From Rhodobacteraceae bacterium M382 (GTDB lineage: Bacteria > Pseudomonadota > Alphaproteobacteria > Rhodobacterales > Rhodobacteraceae): a stretch of 64,000 nucleotides of DNA. Location of the stretch: positions 3,664,501 to 3,728,500 of the forward strand of contig CP081098.1 of assembly GCA_025141015.1 (NCBI GenBank), in the 5' to 3' direction. Position numbers and translations under genes: made by a program. This document shows positions 36,921 through 45,259 of this stretch, piece by piece. Under the pieces are notes generated by a model, which was not told the DNA's origin, did not search any database, and was given only the letters and a program-made list of their open reading frames with translations. How positions within the stretch are numbered: position 1 is the stretch's first letter; each line of letters begins with the position of its first letter.

Positions 36921-37545
36921 CTAGCTGCTCCAATAGATTAATGACCTTATTCCGAATACTCGGTATCGGCTTTCCAATAGCCGCATTCTCATACTCAGGA
37001 ACGGAATATTGGGCATCCTTCAACGCGCTCCCAGTTGTCTTGGGAAGACACTTGATGGCGTCGATCTGGCGCATGTACCACGCCAAACTGGGTTGTTGAT
37101 TTATTGCGCCTGCTACGACGCTAAAAGCGCTCGGAAAAATCAGGTATGTCCAAGGTTTCCCGGGAGCCTGAGTGTCCCGAACCGCCCTAATGAGACCTGG
37201 TGCCTCCAGAATAGATAGAGCAGTTTCAATTCTTTCATATGCGCCATACCTCCAACGAACCATCAGAATGGTGCGAATGTCAGGCTCTTCTCCCACCATT
37301 ATTTCTCGAGCAAGATGCAGGAACTTGACGCCTCCGCTCGCTCGGTATTGCTCTAGGAGCTGGTTGGCCAGATAGTCCGGGTACCGAACATAGAAGTCTA
37401 GCTTCATGAGTTTTAGCTCACCACTGAACTTGTGGGACGGGTGGCCATCCGATACCTCACCCTCCAGGGCGTCCGACATACTGGTCAGTATGAAAAGTAG
37501 CCGCATCGCATCACGGTAGTGAAAATTTGTCTCTGAAGTATTCAA
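36913..37545 (-). CDS. ABC-three-component middle component, LmuC-like
   Basis: 210 aa. The segment LKLMKLDFYVRYPDYLANQLL (about 43-63) is the hallmark of the ABC-3C middle component. A winged-helix-like region follows (VRWRYGAYERIETALSILEAPGLI). It starts at TTG 37545 and overlaps the ATPase start by 8 bp. It is first gene of the three-gene operon middle component-ATPase-nuclease. In Lamassu, LmuC bridges the SMC-like LmuB dimer and the effector. Confidence 0.78.
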   Translation of the reverse strand: MNTSETNFHYRDAMRLLFILTSMSDALEGEVSDGHPSHKFSGELKLMKLDFYVRYPDYLANQLLEQYRASGGVKFLHLAREIMVGEEPDIRTILMVRWRYGAYERIETALSILEAPGLIRAVRDTQAPGKPWTYLIFPSAFSVVAGAINQQPSLAWYMRQIDAIKCLPKTTGSALKDAQYSVPEYENAAIGKPIPSIRNKVINLLEQLDA

Positions 37546-37769
37546 TGCTATTCAGTCCAAAGGCACACATTTTGTTATTCCCGATCACACTAGCAAACCA
37601 CACGCCAAACGATAGTGATAATTGGCCTTGTGCGGTGAGCAATCTCGAATGAGGTTCAACCCTACAGGAGCCAAGCGCCTTACACTTGTCTTTACCGTCA
37701 CAAAGCGAATGCCCGAATGCCGGGTAAAACCAACCCGAAAATCAGTCTTCCTTAAATGAAATCAGCCAT

Positions 37770-38027
37770 TTAAATCCGAGCGTCGAGGGGCGTACAATCG
37801 GCAACCTTCACCAGTACTTCTACTGGATCCGCGTTTAAAGCGCGGCATAGTATCACAAGTTCAGGAACGTCGATTCGTCGCTGACCACTCTCAATGCGTG
37901 CAACGAACGACTGATGGCAGCGCAGCCGTTCTGCAAGTGTCGCCTGTGAAAGCCCAGCATCTTTCCGAGCCTGAATAAGCGCTTCTACGAGAGCAACCTG
38001 CCCCTCTGAACGCAGTGTCTTTGTCAT
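37770..38027 (-). CDS. XRE-family HTH transcriptional regulator
   Basis: 85 aa from ATG 38027, with GAGGG 6 nt upstream. A Cro/C1-type HTH spans about residues 20-65 (AGLSQATLAERLRCHQSFVARIESGQRRI). It lies between the Lamassu-like operon and a divergent secreted-protein gene. A perfect inverted repeat 46 bp upstream of its start is a candidate autoregulatory operator. It may control itself or the neighbouring defence operon. Confidence 0.85.
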   Translation of the reverse strand: MTKTLRSEGQVALVEALIQARKDAGLSQATLAERLRCHQSFVARIESGQRRIDVPELVILCRALNADPVEVLVKVADCTPLDARI

Positions 38028-38072
38028 TTGGTCCCTCGCATCTAGCGAGGGTTCCAATAATCTTGAAATCAG

Positions 38073-38093
38073 ATTATCTAAAAATCAGATAAT
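38073..38093. promoter_or_regulatory. Candidate operator of the XRE regulator
   Basis: ATTATCT, 7 nt (AAAAATC), AGATAAT: a perfect 7-bp inverted repeat in an AT-rich spot just upstream of the XRE gene. The rest of 38028-38354, between the divergent genes, shows nothing else clear. Confidence 0.5.
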
Positions 38094-38354
38094 TTCCGTC
38101 GGCCTCCCATTTGGTTGGCGGTATCAGGACATTGCGAGCAAGTCTCGCGCACGGACAACATCAAACACAGGCAAATGATAATGACAAAATCGACAGTCTC
38201 CAGTGACAGCAGCTAAGGCGTCTCAAGGGACGACGGGAGCACCTTTTCAGTAGGGAGCACCCCTAGGCCAAGCCTCACATCTCACCGCCCGAGATTTGAG
38301 GCTGGCAGACCGATACCAGCGATCAGACATCAATATACAGGTGCATAACAAACC

Positions 38355-39860
38355 ATGAAAAAACTGACAATTTCTACACTCCTTGCCCTTTCCACTCTTG
38401 CGTTCACAGCGGCAGCGCCGAGCTTTGCCCAAACCACCGGACAGGCGCAAATCTCCGAACAAACGACGCAGATGTTGGAAGGAGCGTTCAAAGGTCTCAG
38501 CGAACGCGACCGCATTCAAGTTCAATCGCAACTGTCTGAGTACGGCCTGTATGCCAGCACGCTGGATGGATTGTGGGGACGAAACACAGCAAACGCCCTT
38601 CACCAAGCCGCGACCATGATGGAACAGAACATGGGCGGTGAATTGAACTTGGCATCAGCGGGACGTGCCAAGGCATTCCTAAATCAATTCATCGACGGAT
38701 CAGCAAGCGCCTTCATGTGGGGCGAAGGTGGCGAATGCGACGGGTGCGGTGAAGAAGGCCAACAGGAACCTCAACCGATCTTGGCGTCGGCTTCAGGCAC
38801 AGACAACGTCCAGCGTTTAGAGCAGGCTATTTTCAACTCCTGCCTAAAGAACGCCCGCCTCACGAATGAGTACATGACCAGCGAGACAATAGGAATCAAC
38901 ACTCAGTTGGGCACGTCTCAAAGATGGGCAAAAATCGGTCTGTCCGTGGAAAGGCTAGGAGTACGACATGTCAGCAATCGTTGGCAGGCCGTTGATGACG
39001 CAACCTTAGTAGAGGCATGCAAAGAGCAATCGGGCTGGGCGGATGTGTTCGGTTCGGAAATCCAGTATCTGGGAAAGCGCATCAACATGCGTGACCTTGC
39101 ATACCGCGACAGGGCAACAAACCAATTGTCCAACGATCTGGCCTTGCTCAAAAAACACTCGGTTGCCGTGTACCCCCTGACACCGAAAGAAGACGAACGG
39201 CTAAACAGCAATCCCAACGACTACGAAATCTTGGGGGCCTCCTTTCATCTCATTGAGCGGACCGCCTGCCGAGGAAGTCAAAGCGCGTCGCGGGTCAGCG
39301 AAAGATCTAGCGCCACCGGACGGACCGAGCGCGTTGTCGGTGCCAACAAATCGACAACACCGATCAGCTCCTGCGAAGAAGTCAAGAACGTGTTTCTGGG
39401 CGGGCAGCCTTACGACTTGTCCGACCAAAGCCGGTGTTTCGTGAATTTCCACCTCGCACCGAATACCCGAAACGTATCAGAAGCGGCGATAGACAACTCT
39501 TCCACAAGGACGTTCAACAACATGGGCGGCTATGCGGTTTACACACGCCCGTTCGGCCTGAACTTTCTGTACCTGCTATCACACAGGAATTACCAAGACT
39601 GGCAGGATCGGGGCGCATGGTTCCTTGCTGGCGATAGAGCGGTCGACGGTGCTTCCAAAACTCTTGGATCAGCGACAGACGCCTTCGAGGGCAAGATCGA
39701 CTGGGGCAAAGTGCAGGAGCAAATGAACGTGACTGCCTATCAATATATCTCCCAACCTGCAGTGGGACGGACAGCAAGCCAAATTGCCCAACACCCGAGC
39801 TGCCAGGCTGCACTCACAGAAAGGCGGGACTCGGCTGCCAGCCACCGCGCAAGACAATAG
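38355..39860 (+). CDS. Secreted protein with peptidoglycan-binding-like domain, 501 aa
   Basis: A signal peptide covers residues 1-~26 (KKLTISTLLALSTLAFTAAA, then SFAQ). Residues ~35-85 resemble a PG_binding_1 helical motif (LSERDRIQVQSQLSEYGLY, then LDGLWGRNTANAL). The remaining ~400 residues are unrecognised, with scattered Cys pairs including CDGC. It is monocistronic, with a strong terminator 30 bp after the stop. It is within the element but not an obvious defence gene; a role in envelope interaction is possible. Base composition is nearer the chromosome than that of the Lamassu-like operon. Confidence 0.7.
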   Translation: MKKLTISTLLALSTLAFTAAAPSFAQTTGQAQISEQTTQMLEGAFKGLSERDRIQVQSQLSEYGLYASTLDGLWGRNTANALHQAATMMEQNMGGELNLASAGRAKAFLNQFIDGSASAFMWGEGGECDGCGEEGQQEPQPILASASGTDNVQRLEQAIFNSCLKNARLTNEYMTSETIGINTQLGTSQRWAKIGLSVERLGVRHVSNRWQAVDDATLVEACKEQSGWADVFGSEIQYLGKRINMRDLAYRDRATNQLSNDLALLKKHSVAVYPLTPKEDERLNSNPNDYEILGASFHLIERTACRGSQSASRVSERSSATGRTERVVGANKSTTPISSCEEVKNVFLGGQPYDLSDQSRCFVNFHLAPNTRNVSEAAIDNSSTRTFNNMGGYAVYTRPFGLNFLYLLSHRNYQDWQDRGAWFLAGDRAVDGASKTLGSATDAFEGKIDWGKVQEQMNVTAYQYISQPAVGRTASQIAQHPSCQAALTERRDSAASHRARQ

Positions 39861-39889
39861 GTCAAGAGGCACGACACGGCACCGAAACG

Positions 39890-39918
39890 AATAAGGGCTG
39901 CAATTGGTAGCCCTTATT
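39890..39918 (+). terminator. Rho-independent terminator
   Basis: A perfect 10-bp stem AATAAGGGCT / AGCCCTTATT with a 9-nt loop, followed by TTC. It ends the secreted-protein gene; the AATA/TATT base of the stem could also serve the retron transcript arriving from the right. Confidence 0.85.
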
Positions 39919-39987
39919 TTCAAGACACCAAACAATCAAAACACAGCCTCAAGAAACAAACTTAATAAATCCTTGGCACGTCTGCCG

Positions 39988-41748
39988 CTAACTTCGAGGC
40001 ATGGAAGAATTTTCGAACGGGTGCCGTCGTGTGAATTCTTCGCCAGTATCGGCATTGACGATTACGCGGATTTTGTCACGTAACCCTTCAAACATGTTTT
40101 GTTGACGTAGCGGTGGCGTTACAGTGGGGTCGCTTAAAATATACCTGCGAAATACCCCTAAAAGGAAATCGGGAACGCCCACGCCAAACCAGTTCTTGTC
40201 TACCACATTGACACTCACATACTTAGGACGGCGGTTGTTCGTTTGCCGAAGTTCCCCCCAGGCATCTCGTACTACGGCTTCTATTGCGTTCTTTGAAACC
40301 TTACTCGATTGCTCGAAACACAGCTCCGCTCCCTTACTTTCCGCAGCCATCAGTCGACGCTTGATTATGTGGTCAAGCAGCCTTGTGTAGTCAGCCTCGA
40401 AATCACCGTGTTGCTCCCCAAAAACGATGTAACCTTGGAAAGGGAGTGTCTTGAGAGCTTGGACATACAGGGATCTTAAATCTTCCGTCGCATGGGAAAA
40501 GTGCATTCCGTTCTGTTGAATCGCCTCTAGATCCCCGTCAGAAAACGGATCGGCAAGATAGTTTTTCAAGATGCGCTCAGTCGTAGCGTTAATAACATCC
40601 TGCTGTTGAGACGCACTCAAACCTAATGCCAGATATTTCTTTCCCTTCCATTCGAACTCAGTCTCATCGACAAAGAAATAAAACATCGAAGTATGTTGGT
40701 TTTTAGGCTCAAAGCTAACTTCATCACCCTCTTCATTGAGGATTTCCTGCCACAAAGAAACAAGTTCCGACGCCTTGCGTGGCTCATGGAAGGCTACATA
40801 TCTTACACGTCCATCGAGATGATTGATGTAACGCTGCACCTCATCGCCCTCAGAGATTCCCAAACTCCCGATGTGATCTCTCAGACCAAATTTGTGGGCA
40901 TAGAATAGTTCTTGGCGCAACCCACGCTTCATGGACCGCGGTGCATGTGGTGACAGCGGATCAGACACGCTTAAACCGGTGACATAGTGGTTTTGTCCGC
41001 GCTTGGTGGATCGCGTTTTGTCTACTGCCAATGCAAACCCATGCCTTTCGACAATCTCCGAAACACCCGAGACTTCCGGCAAGGTGCCGTCAGAGGAAAA
41101 CGAAAGGTCGTCGGCATAGCGGCTGTAGGTTGAGCCTGTACTCGCAGCCAGTTCATGCAACTCGAAATCCAGTTCGTGGCAGATCGCATTCGCAATGATT
41201 GGGCTTGTAGGAAGCCCCAGAGCCAACCGATCATCGATTGTCAAAAAGCGTGCCATTAGTTCGGATATGTCGGCCTCCACGCCTGAACCCATAAAGAGTT
41301 GTTCGACACGCTGTCGAGTGATCGTAGGAAAAAAGTCCTGAATATCCGCTTTCAGGAGCAACGCTGCCCCCGAATGAAGCTGAGCGTTATTCCGGATGTT
41401 CCGACCCCGAACATACCCAAAGCACTGAGAATGTGGGAAACCACTTATGGCGATCTCGAGAAACCGTGTAAGGCGTCGAGCAAGACCTTTGTAAATGTTA
41501 CCAAGCGGGGCGTTCGCTTCCCAAACAACGCGCCGCCCCCTCGATGGGTTTCGCTTGGGAATCTCATGGCGTTCGAAACTATGGCGAATGAAGGTACCAA
41601 CTTCTCCAAGGTCACTTTGGCGAAGAGACCGGTCGTACTCATCAACATCGAAGCTGCAGGCTTGGTCAAACCAGACCTCTTCGATACCAATGTACGTCAA
41701 AAGCTGTGACTTAGTGGAAACTCGTCTAAGATCGTAGTTGTACGCCAT
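39988..41748 (-). CDS. Retron reverse transcriptase fused to a DUF3800 domain
   Basis: 586 aa. RT domain: LLKADIQDFFP (catalytic Asp ~135), LPTSPIIAN, and YADD at 211-214. The retron hallmarks NAxxH (NAQLH, 121-125) and VTG (256-258) are present. From about residue 355 a second domain begins with FFVDETEF, then FSHATEDLRSLYVQALKTL and VPDFLLGVFRRY, which fits DUF3800 (RNase H-like). An RT fused to DUF3800 matches the retron class usually listed as type VII. It probably makes msDNA and acts as an anti-phage module whose toxic part is DUF3800. The ncRNA should lie upstream, at about 41760-41990. Confidence 0.87.
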   Translation of the reverse strand: MAYNYDLRRVSTKSQLLTYIGIEEVWFDQACSFDVDEYDRSLRQSDLGEVGTFIRHSFERHEIPKRNPSRGRRVVWEANAPLGNIYKGLARRLTRFLEIAISGFPHSQCFGYVRGRNIRNNAQLHSGAALLLKADIQDFFPTITRQRVEQLFMGSGVEADISELMARFLTIDDRLALGLPTSPIIANAICHELDFELHELAASTGSTYSRYADDLSFSSDGTLPEVSGVSEIVERHGFALAVDKTRSTKRGQNHYVTGLSVSDPLSPHAPRSMKRGLRQELFYAHKFGLRDHIGSLGISEGDEVQRYINHLDGRVRYVAFHEPRKASELVSLWQEILNEEGDEVSFEPKNQHTSMFYFFVDETEFEWKGKKYLALGLSASQQQDVINATTERILKNYLADPFSDGDLEAIQQNGMHFSHATEDLRSLYVQALKTLPFQGYIVFGEQHGDFEADYTRLLDHIIKRRLMAAESKGAELCFEQSSKVSKNAIEAVVRDAWGELRQTNNRRPKYVSVNVVDKNWFGVGVPDFLLGVFRRYILSDPTVTPPLRQQNMFEGLRDKIRVIVNADTGEEFTRRHPFENSSMPRS

Positions 41749-41759
41749 ATCTCTCGCTC

Positions 41760-41990
41760 AAGGTGGAGCAGCCAAACACACGAAGCAAGTGGTCACCTAA
41801 TAGGCAGATGCGACTCGCACCTTTAACCTTGTTGTCAAGCTGCTCCGCTCACAATCTAATTGCTTGAATGGGCAATTAAAAGGTCTTGTCGGGAGAATGC
41901 CGATTGCATCCGAGCAGCCTACAGTATCTTCGGGCAAGGCGTCTGCGAACTTTAGATGGCATTCGGAAGCAACGCTGTAATTCGCGGGCA
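41760..41990 (-). ncRNA. Candidate retron msr-msd ncRNA
   Basis: The 319 bp between the RT start and the next gene has no ORF and is rich in inverted repeats on the RT strand. GGAGCAGC (41846-41839) pairs with GCTGCTCC (41772-41765). TAATTG/CAATTA forms a 6-bp hairpin with a 10-nt loop (about 41856-41877). TGCG-AGT-CGCA forms a small stem near 41810-41820, and GAATGCC pairs with GGCATTC (about 41958 and 41897). This is the position and style of a retron ncRNA. The ends, the a1/a2 pair and the branching G were not determined. Confidence 0.45.
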
Positions 41991-42067
41991 CTCAACAAAT
42001 TGCAGATCTGAGGCTGGAATTTCTTGTGAATCAGTGCATTGTTTCACGAGCAAAGGAGGGTGGTCTG

Positions 42068-42250
42068 ATGTCAAAACGTGACCTCGCCGAGAAACTAGAA
42101 AAAATCATAAAAGACATTGGGGACGATGTTTTAAACGATCAAAGAGTTGCTACAGAGATCGCCTTGGTCAGAAAGACTTACGATGCCCTGAACGCACTGG
42201 TTGAGCTGCACAACGATCTCGATCCAGTTGAAAAGCTGACCTTGGAATGA
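42068..42250 (+). CDS. Small helical protein, 60 aa
   Basis: From ATG 42068 with a strong AAAGGAGGG 7-8 nt upstream; GTG 42026 is a poorer alternative. The sequence is charged and helical (RDLAEKLEKIIKDIGDDVL). No family is recognised. It precedes the serine recombinase gene by 137 bp on the same strand and is divergent from the retron. It might be an accessory or antitoxin-like protein, but nothing in the sequence proves it. Confidence 0.55.
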   Translation: MSKRDLAEKLEKIIKDIGDDVLNDQRVATEIALVRKTYDALNALVELHNDLDPVEKLTLE

Positions 42251-42387
42251 TCACCCGCCACAGCAAAAAAAATGCAGGGAAAAAACTCGTCACAACCAAC
42301 GCCACCTTCTAAACCGTTGCCTCCCTGATTGGATATTCGGACGCCTTCTACGACAAACCAAGGTTTGCTTTGTACGGAGGGTCCGAA

Positions 42388-43023
42388 TTGACAGAATACG
42401 TTGCCTATTATCGGGTTTCGACGGAACGGCAGGGGCGGTCTGGCCTTGGGCTGGAAGCACAACGCGCGATGGTCGAGCAGTTCCTTCAGCCTCATGATAA
42501 GGTGGTTGCCGAGTTCACCGAAATCCAATCCGGCAAACGCGATGACCGTGTTGAGTTGTGGAACGCGATCAACCTCGTCAAGAAGACCCGGTCGAAACTG
42601 CTAATCCCCAAACTTGACCGCTTTTCTCGGAAGGTGTCGTTCATCTCCGGGATCATCGACCAGGGTATTGAGTTGGTCGTCTGCGAACATCCCAACGTCT
42701 CGACATTCTTCCTGCACCTGCTGGCCTGCTTTGCCGAAGAAGAACGCCGACAGATCTCAGAACGCACTAAAGCGGCGCTCAGAGCGGCCAAGAACCGAGG
42801 AACCGTGCTTGGACGGAATGCACATGCCTTGGCCGCACAACGGCGGCTGGAGAAGGAGGAATTCTTCGAAACGATACAGGTCGATTTTGAACAGGCGATT
42901 GCGGAGGCTGGAACGTTTTCAGGAGCAGCACGGCTGCTGAACGAGCGAGGCGTCAGAACTGCCAAGGGTGGAAAGTGGTACCCGCAGACTGTCAGGAACT
43001 ATTTGGTGTCAATCAATGATTAG
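42388..43023 (+). CDS. Serine recombinase (resolvase/invertase family)
   Basis: 211 aa from TTG 42388, which has GGAGGG 6 nt upstream. The N-terminal catalytic motif YYRVSTERQ has the nucleophile Ser, followed by LIPKLDRFSRKV and FAEEERRQISERTKAAL. A short C-terminal HTH (AGTFSGAARLLNERGV, then TVRNYL) binds DNA. It is too short for a large serine integrase, so it acts as a resolvase or invertase. Within a tyrosine-integrase element it could resolve dimers or invert a segment. Confidence 0.9.
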   Translation: MTEYVAYYRVSTERQGRSGLGLEAQRAMVEQFLQPHDKVVAEFTEIQSGKRDDRVELWNAINLVKKTRSKLLIPKLDRFSRKVSFISGIIDQGIELVVCEHPNVSTFFLHLLACFAEEERRQISERTKAALRAAKNRGTVLGRNAHALAAQRRLEKEEFFETIQVDFEQAIAEAGTFSGAARLLNERGVRTAKGGKWYPQTVRNYLVSIND

Positions 43024-43655
43024 GGCTCCAGCCATGCACTCAGAACACTTGCCAGAGCTGGTGAGAACGGGCGCAACTTTCCGTTTTCAACAGTTGCAAT
43101 ACTGTCCAAAACCAGCTTGATCAGATCATCATCATCTAGACCCTCGGAGGGGTCGACACCGTTTTCCCACAACAAAGCTTCAACGAGATTTTTTCGTTTT
43201 TCCACCAGAGCCCTATTGTTCTTCTCATGGTCCCCTAGATTCAGGACCCTTATTGCCTCTTGGGCCCGTTCTGTTTTCCCTTCAACTCTGCCGCTTAGCT
43301 TAAATTGCAATTCCTCTACACATTCAGGCATCAGAGGGGTAAGCGGAAGGGGCTGCGATTTGTGTGCGTCATCACACTGCTTAGGAGTTTTACAGCTAGC
43401 AACAATGTTGCCAAAATCGAGCGTGCGGTTGGGAGCGAGGTGCTGAGCTTCTACATGCTCATTCATTGTATCGCGGTTTTCACCCGAAATCTCACAACAA
43501 CAATAGGCGCAAAGATAGTATTGCGCCTTCGTGTTCGCGAGCCTTATCGCAGGCCGGACACTAGGGTCATCAATGTCCCCGTATTTCTTTCCCGGATTTC
43601 TCTTCTTCCAATCAGCGAATTCGCTGGGTTCAGGGGACGTTTCGATTTGCCGCAA
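43020..43655 (-). CDS. ptuB: HNH endonuclease, PtuB-like (Septu)
   Basis: 211 aa. A zinc/HNH core sits at about residues 49-100 (CAYCCCEISG, EHVEAQHLAP, then FGNIVASCKTPKQC), typical of PtuB/RetB-type HNH nucleases. The C-terminal half is helical and acidic (GLDDDDLIKLVLDSI). Its start overlaps the end of the ATPase gene by 26 bp. With that ATPase it forms a two-gene Septu-like defence module. The 3' end touches the recombinase gene tail-to-tail. Confidence 0.82.
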   Translation of the reverse strand: MRQIETSPEPSEFADWKKRNPGKKYGDIDDPSVRPAIRLANTKAQYYLCAYCCCEISGENRDTMNEHVEAQHLAPNRTLDFGNIVASCKTPKQCDDAHKSQPLPLTPLMPECVEELQFKLSGRVEGKTERAQEAIRVLNLGDHEKNNRALVEKRKNLVEALLWENGVDPSEGLDDDDLIKLVLDSIATVENGKLRPFSPALASVLSAWLEP

Positions 43656-45012
43656 ATTTTAACTCACGCTTCTTCAATAGTAATTTTGCCTTAGCAAGCT
43701 CCATAGAAGATGAATCGTTAGGTAAGTGGCTCTCTAACTCCTTTATGAGAGCACTCGCCGTAGAGAACTCATTTTCTTGAACCGCATCCAGAATGTCTTT
43801 GATTTTGCCATCGACATACTCGTTTCGTATTGGCGTCTCCATCACCTCAAGCAAGACACTGTTCACATCTTGGCCGTATTGCGAACTCAAGGTTTCAAGC
43901 TCCCCGTTTTCAAGCGCATAGACCAATATATCCGTGCTATCACTGATCACCAACGGGGAATGAGAGGTCAAAACAAATTGACAATTTGGAAAAGTTTTCG
44001 TTAGGCGACGAACAATGCTTCGCTGCCATGTCGGGTGCAGATGCAAATCGACTTCGTCAATGAGAATTATCCCATCGCCATTCAGTGGATTGTCCATTCC
44101 AGGATTCATCATTGCTAGGCGTCGAGCAATATCACCAACCAACGCCATCAACGACTTCTCGCCCTGCGAAAGTTGCAACACGTTGAAAGTTTCACCATCT
44201 TTATCGATAGACATGTGAAGTCTGGGCTTACGGCGAACCTTCAAGTTCTCGAAGCCCGGCATGAACTCCGAAACAGCCTGCCTAACAGCAGACAGTTGGC
44301 GGTCTCGAGAAGATGCGTTCAACTCCCTGAGCTTTGCCCAAAGCTCAGCATTGTCGCCGAGTACGTTCCTTAGGGCCTCCAAGGCATCTGCCGAAAGGGA
44401 GGTCTCATTCTCCGTATCTTCACGGTTGCGAAACCACTCAAAAAACCTGCGAAAATCTACGCCTTGACTAAGTGAGTTGTCATATCCGTCGAGTTGGTCA
44501 AAGGAGTGTTTATTTCGGATTTTGAGGGGAACATCCAATACTACCCGTTCGACAGGATAGAAAGCTACCAGCGGCAAACTTGCTTTTTCATCGCCTGAAA
44601 GCGCCGAGCGGAAGTGGTTCGCTAGTGCTGAAGCCCCAGACAAGTGACTTCGTTCTTCGGCGTTGCGTCCCTTACGCGTGTTCGTGATCGTCCACGAGAA
44701 TCCAGCCTTGGCGTTTTCACTCTCACCGCCAAAGTTGGGCTCCCCCGGGATGGTGATCTCAATCGCACCAGTTGCCTTCCCATTGGAAATGACCAACTCA
44801 GGCAGTGGAGTACCTTTTCCCGTTTCGCTTCGAAGGCGGGATACAAACCAACTCAACCCCGTCGCAATTGCTTTCAAGATCGACGTTTTTCCTGACCCAT
44901 TGTTGCCAACAAATACGGTTACATTTCCACTCAAATTCTCCGAAGGGGCCAACTGGATGCACTGACTTTCAAAGCAACCAATATTGCGGAGGCAAACTTC
45001 TTTTATGTCCAT
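43630..45012 (-). CDS. ptuA: AAA15/21-type ATPase, PtuA-like (Septu)
   Basis: 460 aa. Walker A GNNGSGKTS at 36-44, ABC-like signature LSQGEKSLMAL, Walker B GIILIDEVDLHLHP and an LTSHSP switch His. This is the OLD/RecF-like predicted-ATP-binding family used by PtuA. Start ATG 45012 follows AGGAGG. Septu PtuA assembles with the PtuB nuclease and controls its activity, reportedly through nucleotide levels. The same ATPase-HNH pair is the effector of type I-A retrons, and here it lies 1.9 kb from a retron, though the two are separated by a recombinase gene. Confidence 0.85.
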   Translation of the reverse strand: MDIKEVCLRNIGCFESQCIQLAPSENLSGNVTVFVGNNGSGKTSILKAIATGLSWFVSRLRSETGKGTPLPELVISNGKATGAIEITIPGEPNFGGESENAKAGFSWTITNTRKGRNAEERSHLSGASALANHFRSALSGDEKASLPLVAFYPVERVVLDVPLKIRNKHSFDQLDGYDNSLSQGVDFRRFFEWFRNREDTENETSLSADALEALRNVLGDNAELWAKLRELNASSRDRQLSAVRQAVSEFMPGFENLKVRRKPRLHMSIDKDGETFNVLQLSQGEKSLMALVGDIARRLAMMNPGMDNPLNGDGIILIDEVDLHLHPTWQRSIVRRLTKTFPNCQFVLTSHSPLVISDSTDILVYALENGELETLSSQYGQDVNSVLLEVMETPIRNEYVDGKIKDILDAVQENEFSTASALIKELESHLPNDSSSMELAKAKLLLKKRELKFAANRNVP

Positions 45013-45259
45013 CTGTCCTCCTACCTCTCCACGCCAACTTCAGGGTGATTTCTGTCGCGTTATGTTTGTACGTCCTAAAGCGTCGACACCACTCAAAAAT
45101 GAATGGCGTGAGCAAGAAAGTGACGACCTCCACTAACGCCATGATTTACCTTGCTTGTAAGCTCGTTCGTCACGCTGTTCAACGATAGCTTTCGTCAAGA
45201 AAGTCAAGCTGCATCGTCATCTGGATACTATGGAGGACACATAGTACAGCAAACTTGAC

